The position numbers and the translations under genes were made by a program. The notes beneath the pieces were generated by a model. That model did no database searches. It had not been told where the DNA came from and saw nothing but the letters and a program-made list of their open reading frames with translations. 64,000 nucleotides of DNA from a virus: positions 62,001 through 126,000 of IMG/VR virus record IMGVR_UViG_3300033145_000529; one strand, given 5' to 3'. This document shows, piece by piece, positions 19,407 through 28,784 of the stretch (position 1 is its first letter; each line of letters opens with the position of its first letter).

Positions 19407-20376
19407 TATTGCTTTGGTTGATGATTTAAAGATTCGCCAGCGTAGGGAACATGAGATATTGGGAGTTTGTCCTCATTGTGGTTGTGATGATGCAAATTTT
19501 AATACCGCAAAGTTGGTGTGGAGATGTCAACATTGTCCTGCTAGGGGTATAATTATTCCTGAAGAGGGGTACGAAGTTATAGAAGTTGAGGAAAAGGTGC
19601 TTGATGTCAAAGAAGTGAGAAGTCTTTATACTTCTTTGGGTAATAAATACTATCAAGACAGGGTACAATCTGCTTCAACTTACTTAAAGTCTAGAGGTTT
19701 AACACAACAGACAATTGATAACTTTAAGTTGGGGTTCTGTTCCACTGATTTTTATGATGAATATAGCAACCCGTTGGCTGAGGATGCTGGTCTTGTTTAT
19801 AATAATTATCCCGCATTAACTAATAGAATTACAATTCCATACTTAGTTTGTGGGGAAGTTACTGATTTAAGGGGACGAATACTTGATACTTACAAATATA
19901 AAGAAAGAACTCCAACTTATACGAGTTTGTCTGGTAGTCATGTGGTAAGAGGTGCAACTTTTCTTTTTAATCATGATATAATAGATACGAGTAATAGGAT
20001 TATAATAACTGAAGGAGAGTTTAAAGCCATTGTAGCCCACCAACATGGTTTCCCTATTGTGGCTACTCCTGGTGTTTTTGGATGGCAGAAGAGGTGGTCA
20101 TCATTGTTTAAAGGTAAAGAAGTTATTTTAGCGGCAGATTTTGATAGAGTTTTTGGTATATATTCTCCTGCTTATCTGATGACTAAAATGTTATTAAAGG
20201 AGATTCCACAGTTGAAGGTGGCAATATTAAGAATTGCAAGTTATACCATGAAGGGTAAAATTGATGTTGACTCGTTGATAGCTAATGGTCATTTGAAAAC
20301 TTTTAATAGAGCAATAGAAGGTGCGGTGGATGCCAGGTGGTGGTTAAAGCGAGAGGGGACGAAATATGGTAAATGA
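19384..20376 (+). CDS. DNA primase (zinc ribbon plus Toprim)
   Basis: 330 residues from the ATG at 19384. An in-frame GTG at 19339 would deepen the overlap with the previous gene. N-terminal zinc ribbon CPHCGC...CQHC (about 28-52). The central Toprim has the acidic motif IITEGEFKA (about 207) and LAADFDRV (about 249). It makes RNA primers for lagging-strand synthesis with the helicase encoded next. The two genes overlap by 11 bases, as expected for a coupled primase-helicase pair. Confidence 0.88.
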   Translation: MERTLNISIALVDDLKIRQRREHEILGVCPHCGCDDANFNTAKLVWRCQHCPARGIIIPEEGYEVIEVEEKVLDVKEVRSLYTSLGNKYYQDRVQSASTYLKSRGLTQQTIDNFKLGFCSTDFYDEYSNPLAEDAGLVYNNYPALTNRITIPYLVCGEVTDLRGRILDTYKYKERTPTYTSLSGSHVVRGATFLFNHDIIDTSNRIIITEGEFKAIVAHQHGFPIVATPGVFGWQKRWSSLFKGKEVILAADFDRVFGIYSPAYLMTKMLLKEIPQLKVAILRIASYTMKGKIDVDSLIANGHLKTFNRAIEGAVDARWWLKREGTKYGK

Positions 20377-21919
20377 GATACAATTAACTCAAGAGCAGAT
20401 TGACGAGATTGACCTTAAAACAGAGAATGAGGATATACTATTTGGTAATACTGCTTCTGTAATTAGAACTGCTGATGATGGGAGGCTTCCAGTTTCTTAT
20501 GAGAATGCGGAAGAGGCTCTCCTTGCCATGTTTATACTAGATGATGATGTTGCAGAGTACATAATTAAAAGTGGTTTAAATGAAACTCATTTTTCTAAGC
20601 GTAAAAATAGGATTATATTTCCCTTAATTTATAATGTTAGGCTTGAGAGAAGTGCTTGTACTTATGACTTTGTTGTTGACAAACTTGAGGGAGAGACGAT
20701 GCCAGATGGTCAGACCGTTCTTAGTTTTGTGGGTGGACTTTCTAAGTTGTCTGAGATAATAGAGTGTTGTCCAGCAGTTATTGATTTAAACGTTGCTCAA
20801 GGTTATGTTGAAATAATACATAAGCAATGGAAGTTAGCAAAGGTTCAAGAGATAACACGTAAGATTGGTGGTCAGAAAAAGTATGATGAATCTGCACTTA
20901 TTACTGATTTGTCTGACTTGGAACAAGTTGTAAGTGACCGTGCCGTTGAACGTGGTGGTCTTATTTCTTTGGGTGTTCTTATACCAGATGCTTATGAGCG
21001 TTATATGGATAGGAGAAATAACCCCCAAAAGTATAAGGGGATGGAAACTGGTTTTTACTGGTTGAATAGGGATAGAGCAATTAGTAAGAAACATGTAACT
21101 GTCATAGGGGCTAGTACTAATATTGGTAAAAGCGTACTTGTGTCCAATATAATAACTAAGATGATACTGGATGATGTGAAACTCCTATTGTTCACCCCCG
21201 AACTTGATAGAAGAGAATACATTGATAGGTTGATGTGTGGAGAGGCAAAAGTATCAATAGAGAGGTGGAACGATGGTGCTATTACAGATGAGGATAACAC
21301 TAGATATGGCGTAATTCAGGATAAATTACTTAAAAAAGCACAAAATCTTTATGTAGAAGATAGGGGAAATCAGAGTTGTAGTTTTATTTTGAGCAGTATC
21401 AAGAAACATTTATTAAACCATATTGTGGATGTTGTAGTGGTTGATTACCTACAAGATTTAGATTATGTAGGAGATACCAGGAGAGCTATTACTGACATAA
21501 TGAGAAGGTTCTGTGCTTTTGCAAAGGATAATGACATCGCATTTATAGTATTAAGTCAGTTTAGGCGTTTTGATGATAGTAGAGAGCCTACGAAGGAAGA
21601 TTTAAAGGAGAGTGGTGACATCGAGAACATGGCAGATTGTGTTATCTTATTGCACAGGCTGAGTCTAACTACACATGGTGAGAGAAATAAGGGGTGGTAT
21701 AAAATAGCTAAAAATAGGCACGGTCCACTTACCGATAATGTTGCCCTGACTTTTTGGGAAGATTATCTCAAGTTTACTGAAAATGATATTCCAGAAAGTG
21801 GTAAAGAAGATCAGGGGACACTTATTGGTGACTATGATAATAGTATACCTGATGAGAGTAGACCAACAGAACAGTCAGTTGCAGAGCAGATTAAGAAGGA
21901 GCAAGGTAGTGGCAGTTAA
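20366..21919 (+). CDS. Replicative DNA helicase, DnaB family
   Basis: 517 residues. An N-terminal DnaB helical domain (EEALLAMFILDDDVAEYI) precedes a RecA-type ATPase with Walker A GASTNIGKS (about 246-254), the catalytic 'FTPELDRREY' Glu, Walker B VVVVDYLQD, a sensor Gln in VLSQFRR and the downstream 'ADCVILLHR' strand. It unwinds the fork 5' to 3' with the adjacent primase. Ribosome site GAGGGG. Confidence 0.93.
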   Translation: MVNEIQLTQEQIDEIDLKTENEDILFGNTASVIRTADDGRLPVSYENAEEALLAMFILDDDVAEYIIKSGLNETHFSKRKNRIIFPLIYNVRLERSACTYDFVVDKLEGETMPDGQTVLSFVGGLSKLSEIIECCPAVIDLNVAQGYVEIIHKQWKLAKVQEITRKIGGQKKYDESALITDLSDLEQVVSDRAVERGGLISLGVLIPDAYERYMDRRNNPQKYKGMETGFYWLNRDRAISKKHVTVIGASTNIGKSVLVSNIITKMILDDVKLLLFTPELDRREYIDRLMCGEAKVSIERWNDGAITDEDNTRYGVIQDKLLKKAQNLYVEDRGNQSCSFILSSIKKHLLNHIVDVVVVDYLQDLDYVGDTRRAITDIMRRFCAFAKDNDIAFIVLSQFRRFDDSREPTKEDLKESGDIENMADCVILLHRLSLTTHGERNKGWYKIAKNRHGPLTDNVALTFWEDYLKFTENDIPESGKEDQGTLIGDYDNSIPDESRPTEQSVAEQIKKEQGSGS

Positions 21920-22385
21920 AAAGGGTAAAGTATTTGAACGTGAAACTGCGGCTTTAGCGGGTGTTTCCCCCAAGGGGAAAATTTATGGCAGAAGAATAGA
22001 GAGGTCTGGAGCAATTGGTACAGCAGAGGGAATATCCGAGTTGGCAGGGGATGTTAGATGGATGTTACCTTGGCTTGACTCAGAAATACACTTAGAGTGT
22101 AAGCATGGTTATAGTGATAAAGGTCAAGAAAGAAAATCAATGCGTATTGAACGGAAATGGTTTGATAAGCATATAACACAAGCGAAATCTTTAGATTTTT
22201 ATCCCGCTTTTGCTTTTAAGTTTAAGTTCACTCAACAGAATGGTATGAGTAAGATGGTCGTAATCCCATTTCCAGTAATGGAGAGAGTTCTGCGTGAGGC
22301 TAATAATGTATATGAGGAATTAGAAGAGCTAAAAAGAGAGTTGGTTATGTGGCAAAAAGGAATTAAAACAAGGAAGGACGAATAA
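21909..22385 (+). CDS. PD-(D/E)XK nuclease, Holliday-junction-resolvase-like
   Basis: 158 residues from GTG 21909, chosen because AAGGAG lies seven bases upstream. Motif order is that of Hjc-like resolvases: GKVFERETAAL (helix with Glu), RIERSGAIGT, GDVRW (the Asp) and HLECKHG (E-x-K), then a helix-rich end. It would cut four-way junctions or branched replication intermediates. It sits in the replication operon between helicase and ThyX and shares the last base with the ThyX start. Confidence 0.65.
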   Translation: MAVKKGKVFERETAALAGVSPKGKIYGRRIERSGAIGTAEGISELAGDVRWMLPWLDSEIHLECKHGYSDKGQERKSMRIERKWFDKHITQAKSLDFYPAFAFKFKFTQQNGMSKMVVIPFPVMERVLREANNVYEELEELKRELVMWQKGIKTRKDE

Positions 22386-23002
22386 TGGAGATTATAGAAC
22401 CATCTGTTGAGATTATTGACGATATAAATGAGTTGCAAATTATCACCAAGCTTGAGTTGTGCGGTAGGACTGCTTATAAGTCAGAGGATAAAATTACTAA
22501 AGGTTCTGCGGAGAAGTTTATTCGTAGTATAATTAAATCGGGACACGGTAGTGTTTTAGAGCATACTAATATCACAGTAAAGTTTATATGTGATAGAGGT
22601 GTGACACATGAACTCGTTAGACATCGTATAGCTTCTTATACTCAAGAGTCAACGAGATACTGTAATTACAGTAAAAAGGGTGTAATGTTTATCCGTCCTC
22701 TTTTTTGGGACGAGGGTTCACTGGAATGGGGACTGTGGTATAGAGCAATGCAGGAAGCTGAGATTAGATACAATAAACTAATTAAGCTAGGAGCAACACC
22801 TCAAGAGGCTAGAAGCGTATTACCTAATTCCCTAAAGACTGAAATTGCAACTACTATGAATATCAGAGAGTGGAGACATGTTCTTGGTTTGAGAACGCAA
22901 CCAAATTGTCATCCGCAAATGCGGCAACTTATGTATATACTTTTATTAGAGTTCAGGAAGAAGTTACCCGTTCTATTTGAAGATGTGGGAGTATTAGAAT
23001 AA
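22385..23002 (+). CDS. thyX: FAD-dependent thymidylate synthase
   Basis: 205 residues. Contains the ThyX signature RHRIASYTQESTRY (about 78), HGSVLEH before it, and the C-terminal 'NIREWRHVLGLRT' dUMP/FAD block. It makes dTMP from dUMP using methylene-tetrahydrofolate and FAD. TAATG overlap with the upstream gene. Together with the dCMP deaminase and dNTP hydrolase below it shapes the phage dNTP pool. Confidence 0.96.
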   Translation: MEIIEPSVEIIDDINELQIITKLELCGRTAYKSEDKITKGSAEKFIRSIIKSGHGSVLEHTNITVKFICDRGVTHELVRHRIASYTQESTRYCNYSKKGVMFIRPLFWDEGSLEWGLWYRAMQEAEIRYNKLIKLGATPQEARSVLPNSLKTEIATTMNIREWRHVLGLRTQPNCHPQMRQLMYILLLEFRKKLPVLFEDVGVLE

Positions 23003-23004
23003 TA

Positions 23005-23181
23005 ATGCGAAGAAATCGCTTCTATAATTTGTTCACAAAGGAAGAAGAGGAACGTAGAGCAGTAAATTGTTATTATGCTGATTTAATTATTTGTGACAAG
23101 AGAGTTGCGAGTAGGTGTAGGCAGGAGTCGTATAGGTTGTGGCGTAAATGCCCGAAACACAGAGGAGAAGAAAGTGTATGA
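23005..23181 (+). CDS. Small Cys-rich protein (58 residues)
   Basis: Runs from ATG 23005 to TGA 23179-23181, and its stop overlaps the next gene's start as ATGA, which supports it as a real coupled gene. It has four Cys (NCYYADLIIC, SRC, RKC) and a basic C-terminus. Function unknown; a zinc- or metal-binding fold is plausible. Confidence 0.55.
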   Translation: MRRNRFYNLFTKEEEERRAVNCYYADLIICDKRVASRCRQESYRLWRKCPKHRGEESV

Positions 23182-24233
23182 TTGATTGGATTTTTGACAA
23201 GTCAAGACGTTTGACCGAACTTGTTTGTGACCCCGAAAGATACAGCGAAAGTCAAATAGCTAAGATAATGACTGAAGAGTTCGGGGAAGAGTTTTCTAGA
23301 GATGCTGTTCATAATAAAATTTTGCGGCTTAGTGTGAGGTCACTTCTTGATAGACCAATACCAAATAGGATGCCATACTATTCCGCTTACAAGGACATCA
23401 TAGAAGGTATTGAGGATGAACCAGATAAGGTACTTGAGCTTCAACCGAATCAAATGTACCTAGAACTACCAAAGGAAAACTTAAAAATTCTGCATCTTGG
23501 TGACCCCCATATCCCATTTCAGTGTGATGACCAGGTACAGATTGCTATGAATAGAAATGCGTCTGCGGATGTTGTACTAACAACTGAAGTCATTGATTGC
23601 TACTCTATTTCAAGGTTTAATAAGAATCTAAGCGTTCCTTTTGAGGTAGAGATAGACAATGCGGTTAGGTATTTTGAAACCCTGAGTGAGAACTTTCCCT
23701 TAGTTATTGTCACATCGGGCAATCATGACAAAAGGATAGATAAGGCTTTCATGAAAGGTGTTCCACCATCCTTACTGTGGTTGGTTAAAGGCAGTATCCT
23801 GAAGCTGTTAGCGAAACCTTTCCCCAATATTATAGTGTCTGAGACACCTGTTTTACAGATAAATGATGCTGTATTTGCTCATGCAGAGTTCTTCTCAAAA
23901 GTTGATTTGAAGGCGGCAATGAATGTTAGAAGTTTCCTTGATGAATGGAAAGATACGTTAAGTTTACGTGACTTCCGTCTTGTAATAGAGTCTCATACTC
24001 ATATGGTAGGTGCAACTTACAGAAGTGGTAATCTGAAGGTAATGGAAAGTGGATGTCTTTGCAGAGTTCCAGATTATGCTGTTATGGGGTTTTATAGTAA
24101 ACCTCAGACTAATGGATATGTTGTTGTGGTTCAAAAAAATGGGGTTACTGACTTTAATCTTACTAGAGAGTATGTGTTCCCAACAGAGAGGTATACACCA
24201 AATGTCTTCACAGGAGTGAGGATGGAGATATAA
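23178..24233 (+). CDS. Metallophosphoesterase with N-terminal HTH
   Basis: 351 residues from ATG 23178 (GAGGAGAAG upstream; ATGA overlap with the gene before). The N-terminal ~55 residues look like a DNA-binding helix-turn-helix (SESQIAKIMTEEF...RDAVHNKI). The rest is a calcineurin-like phosphoesterase: GDPHIP (about 107), the middle acidic motif, SGNHDK (about 180), a single His, then ESHTHM (about 271). Phage enzymes of this class act as nucleases (SbcD/Mre11-like) or phosphatases. The attached HTH suggests a DNA substrate. One of three such enzymes in the window. Confidence 0.8.
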   Translation: MIDWIFDKSRRLTELVCDPERYSESQIAKIMTEEFGEEFSRDAVHNKILRLSVRSLLDRPIPNRMPYYSAYKDIIEGIEDEPDKVLELQPNQMYLELPKENLKILHLGDPHIPFQCDDQVQIAMNRNASADVVLTTEVIDCYSISRFNKNLSVPFEVEIDNAVRYFETLSENFPLVIVTSGNHDKRIDKAFMKGVPPSLLWLVKGSILKLLAKPFPNIIVSETPVLQINDAVFAHAEFFSKVDLKAAMNVRSFLDEWKDTLSLRDFRLVIESHTHMVGATYRSGNLKVMESGCLCRVPDYAVMGFYSKPQTNGYVVVVQKNGVTDFNLTREYVFPTERYTPNVFTGVRMEI

Positions 24234-24562
24234 TGTATAGAATAGAGGGTGATGGTAGTTATCAGCATACTGTAATTTGGAGAGATGGTGAGCAAATTTC
24301 CTATGAACAATGTGAATTTAGGATAAACCAAGAGGAAGAATGTGTTGCAGTTGTTGATGGTGTATTTGGTACTCTTGACCGTATGTTATTAACTGGTATT
24401 TACATGATAGTAAGCGATGGTAAGTTTACCAATTCTAAGCTGTTCTATATGACAGAAATACTTCACGGTGTTCAGTGGTTGAAAGGTATTATAAAGCAAG
24501 AGGGACATCCTGAGCTACGGTTGGGTACTATATTGTTACCTAATTTTATTGAGGAAGAATAA
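24233..24562 (+). CDS. Hypothetical protein
   Basis: 109 residues, one base overlaps on both sides (TAATG), so translated as part of the replication operon. Beta-rich N-terminal half with paired acidic residues, helical end. Not recognised. Confidence 0.65.
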   Translation: MYRIEGDGSYQHTVIWRDGEQISYEQCEFRINQEEECVAVVDGVFGTLDRMLLTGIYMIVSDGKFTNSKLFYMTEILHGVQWLKGIIKQEGHPELRLGTILLPNFIEEE

Positions 24563-24987
24563 TGTTTGAAGTGTGGGTAGATGGGTCTGTAAGAAATGGT
24601 AACCCAGGTTTTGGTGGGGTTGGTGTTTACGTAGAACACGATGGTATTGAGGTGTGGAGATACTCTTCACTGTGGGGTGAAGATGTTTCTAATAATCAAA
24701 TAGAATATGCGGCTATGATATATGCTTTAGAGTATTTGCAAGGTATTAATACTACAAATGAACCTTGTAAAATATATACAGACAGTGCCCTTGTTCACGG
24801 TCACGTAGTGAAAAGGTGGAAATGTAATTTTGAGCATCTTAGAATTTTACGAAATGAGGTTATTATGCTAATACGAACTGCGTCTTTTAAGGTGGAGATA
24901 GTTTGGAATGGCAGACTCAGTAATGAAATAGCTAATGAGTTAGCTCAAGCGGTTACAGAAAAGGAGAAATTGGCAAGGAGAGGATGA
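24562..24987 (+). CDS. rnhA: Ribonuclease HI
   Basis: 141 residues, normal RNase HI length. Active-site residues: Asp in VWVDGS, Glu in NNQIEYAA, Asp in IYTDSALV. The fourth position is Glu (ANELAQA) where most have Asp. It degrades RNA in RNA-DNA hybrids, removing primers during replication. Confidence 0.9.
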   Translation: MFEVWVDGSVRNGNPGFGGVGVYVEHDGIEVWRYSSLWGEDVSNNQIEYAAMIYALEYLQGINTTNEPCKIYTDSALVHGHVVKRWKCNFEHLRILRNEVIMLIRTASFKVEIVWNGRLSNEIANELAQAVTEKEKLARRG

Positions 24988-25394
24988 TGGCAGAGTTTGA
25001 CAAAGTTAAAGATAGCGGCAAACATCAAGAATTTGAAACTGGTAGTAAAAGAGATACTAGGGACGGGAAGGGACGTTTTGACCTTATCCCATCATATGCT
25101 TTAACTAGGCTTGCTAGGCACTATGAGAATGGTGCTAAGAAATATGGTGATAGAAACTGGGAAAGGGGGCAACCCCTGGCTCGATATTTGGATTCTATGA
25201 TTCGGCATGCTTATAAGTTTTTGGGTGGCAGCCAAGAGGAAGACCATCTTGCGGCTGTTGCTTGGAATGCTCTTGCTTATATTGAAACAGAGCATAGAAT
25301 AGAACAGGGGATTCTATCAGTAGACCTTGATGACATAGAATTAGTGAGGAAGATGTTAAATGGAGGGAATAATAAAACTGAACAGAAAACTTAG
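24987..25394 (+). CDS. dATP/dGTP diphosphohydrolase N-terminal-domain protein (DUF5664-like)
   Basis: 135 residues from ATG 24987 (AAGGAG six bases upstream; an ATG directly before it is too close). The run GRFDLIPSYALTRLARHYENGAKKYGDRNW, with its Arg/His/Glu positions and 'HLAAVAWNALAYIE' helix, matches the dATP/dGTP pyrophosphohydrolase-type family found in many phages, a MazG-like all-alpha fold. It would hydrolyse selected dNTPs to tune the pool. In phages with 2-aminoadenine DNA a related enzyme removes dATP, but no PurZ is in this window. Confidence 0.75.
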   Translation: MAEFDKVKDSGKHQEFETGSKRDTRDGKGRFDLIPSYALTRLARHYENGAKKYGDRNWERGQPLARYLDSMIRHAYKFLGGSQEEDHLAAVAWNALAYIETEHRIEQGILSVDLDDIELVRKMLNGGNNKTEQKT

Positions 25395-25639
25395 GAACGA
25401 TGGTCGTAAGTTTTGTTCTTCTTGTAATAGAGAGGTATCATTAGACTTATTTTCTGGTAATACCGCTTCGTGTAAAGATTGTAAGAATAAAAGAGGATAG
25501 ATTGATACCAGAAAAAGGTTATACTCAAGGTAACGTGGTTTGGTGTGTTTGGTGGGTTAACAGGATGAAGTTTGAAATGGATAGTGGTACGTTTTATAGT
25601 AGAGTTCAATTGATTATGGAGCACAGATATGAGCAGTAA
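25360..25639 (+). pseudogene. Decayed HNH/endonuclease VII-like gene
   Basis: Two pieces in different frames. The first (25360-25500, 46 codons) has a zinc ribbon FCSSCNREVSL...SCKDCKNK. The second (from 25502, +1 frame) reads PEKGYTQGNVVWCVWWVNRMK, the usual C-terminal block of HNH-type homing endonucleases (GYT.DNV.W.C...N.MK). The catalytic middle is missing, so it is a remnant. The 46-codon part might still be made. Confidence 0.55.
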
Positions 25640-26033
25640 ACATAAAAGTCATAGCTTAGATAAGGAATGTCTTTGTCCAAAGTGTCATTTACGGTTCGTT
25701 TGTTTTACTGAGGAACGAGTGTTCTCTGACCCCATATATCAGGGGTTGTTTGAAGCATTGATGGCTCAAGGGAAGTCTAGGGAAAAAGCTCTTGACGAAG
25801 TGACGGCTGAAATTAAGTTTAGGATGAATAACCCTATCGAAATAGGTGGTGGAAGTAATGGTACAATGTACCCACTTCCAACTACAATACCAGCTATCAC
25901 ACCAAATATTCAACCAGATGTACAACCTTGGATAGTGATTTCCGAGTATTCTGATACTGTTAATGACAAAGGAGAAGTGCAGGTGAATTATACTATGTAT
26001 GATGGGAAGGAAGTTAGCTGGTTATGCAAATAA
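25629..26033 (+). CDS. RFxCYT-family protein with N-terminal Cys module
   Basis: 134 residues. The family module CPKCHLRFVCFTEERV lies near the N-terminus (about 15-30), followed by a helical stretch and a Pro/Thr-rich C-terminal segment (PLPTTIPAITPNIQP). Overlaps the polymerase gene by ten bases. The three Cys (C-x2-C-x4-C) probably bind zinc or an iron-sulfur cluster. See the family finding for the other copies. Function unknown. Confidence 0.7.
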   Translation: MSSKHKSHSLDKECLCPKCHLRFVCFTEERVFSDPIYQGLFEALMAQGKSREKALDEVTAEIKFRMNNPIEIGGGSNGTMYPLPTTIPAITPNIQPDVQPWIVISEYSDTVNDKGEVQVNYTMYDGKEVSWLCK

Positions 26034-28012
26034 ACTTAGACAATTATGAACTCATTGAGAAAAATGCAGAAATACCTTTAATCTTGGTAGAGGCGGAACA
26101 GTGCAAGTATATAGGTCTTGATACTGAGAATAAGGGCGGACTTGACATTCTTGCACCAGGAGTTAAGCTACTTCTTGTTCAGCTTGAAATAAAGGGCAAA
26201 GCATATATTATTGATGCCCGAAAGGTTGATATATCTCTTTTAAGTGACTTATTAATGAACAGGAAGCGATGGATTAAAATTGTCCAAAACGCTAACTATG
26301 ATTACAAAATTTTGAAAGTGCTACGTGGAATTCCTCTTCGTGGAGTCTTTGACACTAAGATAGCGGAGTCATTATTGCATATGGGAATAGGAAAAGGGGG
26401 AAATTCTCTTGATAATCTTTCACTCAAGTACCTAGACTACAAGATGGATAAGGATATTGTGTTAACATTTGTTAACCATCCTGATGATGCACCGTTTACA
26501 GAGGAACAACTTCGCTATGCGGCTGGCGATGTTCTTGTTCTCCCAGGAATACGTAAACGACAACAAATGTATTTGAATCAGTATAGGCTTAATCCAATTG
26601 CTGAATTGGAGTTTGCTTTAGTTGAATCAGTGGCGGAAATGGAACTTGCTGGTATTACTCTAGATTCTGAGATGTGGAATAAAAGCTTAGATAACACTAA
26701 GAAGAAGTTATTTAAAATAAGTACTGAATTGAGGCAGGTTTTACCAGATCCACCAGTACCACCTCCCAAACTAGTGAGATTGAAGAAGGATGGTACTCCA
26801 TATGCCAATACACCCAAATCAAAACCACCACCAGTTCTTAATCTCGATAGTTGGCAACAGCTTGTACAGGCTTTTAATGAAATTGGTGTAGACTTACGGG
26901 AGGTCAATAAGAAGACGAGGAAAGGTCCAACTAATAGTGGAACTATAAAAGTCGCTCAAAGTGTCTACAATAGTGATTCTGTGAAAGCTACCACGCTTAA
27001 AAACCTAATAAAATATAGGGGACTTAATCAGGTCAAGAAAACTTTTGGTGATAATCTTATTAATTGTATTAGAGATGATGGAAGAATCCATGCGAGATTT
27101 CATCAGAATGGAACTGAAAGTGGGCGGTTTAGTAGCTCTGCCCCCAACCTTCAAAATATTCAGAAGAAGGGCAAGGAAGGAGAGATATTAAGGTCTTGTT
27201 TTGTTCCAGCACCAGGTTATAAATTTGTCATTGCTGATTATAGTCAAATTGAATTAAGAATAGTTGCGGAGTTGAGTGGTGACCCTGTAATGTTGGCTAT
27301 GCTTCAAGACCCGAAAGGGGACATTCATCGGGCTACTGCATCTCAAATGTACAAAGTTTCATATGACAGCGTTTCTACGGTATTGAGGAGAGCGGCTAAA
27401 ACCTTGAATTTTGGTATTATTTATGGGATGATGATAAAGACACTTGCAGAGCGTCTTAATTGTTCTTCCACTGAGGCAGACGGTCACCTACGAAGGTATA
27501 ATGAGACATACTCTACTTTGATGGAATGGTTAAAAGATGAGGGTGATGCTGCATATAAGAGAGGTTGGACTAGAACAATTGGTGGTAGAATCAGGTGGTT
27601 TCCCACATTAAATGAGAAAGATTTTGAGACGAAGCGAGAATTTAATAATATGGTTGACTTCTTCAAGCGAGTAGGAAGGAATCACCCTGTTCAGGGGACA
27701 TCTGCTGATATGACCAAGACGTCTATTGTTCTGCTTTATTTTCCTTTGTTACACTTTACATCTAAATTAGTCAATACTATTCATGATGAACTTTGCATTG
27801 AGACACCAATTAAGCATACTATAGAGGTGGCGCATATAGTAAAAGAGAGAATGATTCATGCAGGAGAGCAGTTCTTACACAAAGTTCCTGTCCTAGTAGA
27901 TGTTAAAATAAGAGATTCTTGGTGGGTAAGTGACGATGTACCTGATGATGAAAGTGGGCAACAATTGTGGTTAATGCCACAAAGGTATGGATTGGATGGT
28001 AACGGGCAGTAA
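26024..28012 (+). CDS. polA: DNA polymerase, family A, with 3'-5' exonuclease
   Basis: 662 residues, T7-like size. Exonuclease motifs: YIGLDTEN (Exo I, about 32), NANYDYKIL (Exo II), YAAGDVLVLP (Exo III). Polymerase motif A VIADYSQIELRIVAE (about 403), motif B RRAAKTLNFGIIYG (about 455, Phe at the dNTP-selecting place), motif C TIHDELCIE (about 586). It is the replicative polymerase, proofreading-competent by its conserved acids. No 5'-nuclease domain, as in T7. An insertion with PKPPVPPPK-like prolines lies between exonuclease and thumb. Confidence 0.96.
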   Translation: MQINLDNYELIEKNAEIPLILVEAEQCKYIGLDTENKGGLDILAPGVKLLLVQLEIKGKAYIIDARKVDISLLSDLLMNRKRWIKIVQNANYDYKILKVLRGIPLRGVFDTKIAESLLHMGIGKGGNSLDNLSLKYLDYKMDKDIVLTFVNHPDDAPFTEEQLRYAAGDVLVLPGIRKRQQMYLNQYRLNPIAELEFALVESVAEMELAGITLDSEMWNKSLDNTKKKLFKISTELRQVLPDPPVPPPKLVRLKKDGTPYANTPKSKPPPVLNLDSWQQLVQAFNEIGVDLREVNKKTRKGPTNSGTIKVAQSVYNSDSVKATTLKNLIKYRGLNQVKKTFGDNLINCIRDDGRIHARFHQNGTESGRFSSSAPNLQNIQKKGKEGEILRSCFVPAPGYKFVIADYSQIELRIVAELSGDPVMLAMLQDPKGDIHRATASQMYKVSYDSVSTVLRRAAKTLNFGIIYGMMIKTLAERLNCSSTEADGHLRRYNETYSTLMEWLKDEGDAAYKRGWTRTIGGRIRWFPTLNEKDFETKREFNNMVDFFKRVGRNHPVQGTSADMTKTSIVLLYFPLLHFTSKLVNTIHDELCIETPIKHTIEVAHIVKERMIHAGEQFLHKVPVLVDVKIRDSWWVSDDVPDDESGQQLWLMPQRYGLDGNGQ

Positions 28013-28041
28013 AGTTGATGACGCTATTACTTGTATTGTAG

Positions 28042-28200
28042 CGATATACCGCACTTGTCGGCAAGCTGTCATCTACAAATATACTAGAAAGATACCCGCA
28101 TAATGAAGAATTGCCAGGATTAGAGGAGGAGTGCGAAAAATGTGAATTTAGTTTTTTGCGTGCTTCTTCTAGGAGTAGAAGTCATGTATCATGGGGGTAA
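28042..28200 (+). pseudogene. Degenerate RFxCYT-module remnant
   Basis: An open frame without a start codon reads ...EEECEKCEFSFLRASSRSRS, a worn version of the CxxCxxRFxCxT module with the third Cys and the Arg changed. A 35-codon ORF (27996-28103) runs in another frame over its beginning. Together they suggest a decayed copy of the family between the polymerase and dCMP deaminase genes. Confidence 0.35.
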
Positions 28201-28214
28201 GTAAGGAGAGGTTA

Positions 28215-28784
28215 ATGAAAGAACATACAAGTCAACATGAGTGGGATTTACATTTTATGAGAGAGACTAAGCTTTGGATGGGGAGGAGCAAATGTCTTTC
28301 CAGACAAATCGGTGCTGTTTTAGTTCAAGGTAAGCATATTATAGCAAGTGGGTACAATGGACCTCCAATGGGTGTTCCCCATTGTGACCATAGAAATAAT
28401 CAAGGATACTACACTAATTTTGTTGAGGAGAAGTGTCCACGACAAAGAATGGGGTTTAAGAGTGGTGAGGGTATGGAGCATTGTGTTGCTGTTCATGCAG
28501 AGATAAACCCCATTATGCAGGCGGCAAAAATGGGCATCTCAACTAGAGGTGCAACGCTCTATTGCTATTGTGGTACACCTTGCATTAACTGTACAAAAGA
28601 GATTATACAAGCTGGAATAACGAGAATAGTTTGTCTTGGCAAAAGTGGAACTTCTCATGCACAAATAAAAGATGGGGATAACCCCACAAAGAGAGGATAC
28701 AACTTTCCATTGTCGGAGAAGATACTTGAACTGGTTGGAGTTAAATTAGATGTAATTACCGAAGAAGAGGTAAATAGTGGCTAA
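28215..28784 (+). CDS. dCMP deaminase
   Basis: 189 residues from ATG 28215 behind AAGGAGAGG. An ATG 24 bases earlier lies before that site. Zinc ligands and the catalytic Glu are VHAEINP (about 92) and CGTPCINCTKEI (about 120). It converts dCMP to dUMP, feeding ThyX. Additional Cys/His (PHCDHRNN, CPRQ) match the second zinc site of T4-type enzymes. Confidence 0.93.
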   Translation: MKEHTSQHEWDLHFMRETKLWMGRSKCLSRQIGAVLVQGKHIIASGYNGPPMGVPHCDHRNNQGYYTNFVEEKCPRQRMGFKSGEGMEHCVAVHAEINPIMQAAKMGISTRGATLYCYCGTPCINCTKEIIQAGITRIVCLGKSGTSHAQIKDGDNPTKRGYNFPLSEKILELVGVKLDVITEEEVNSG

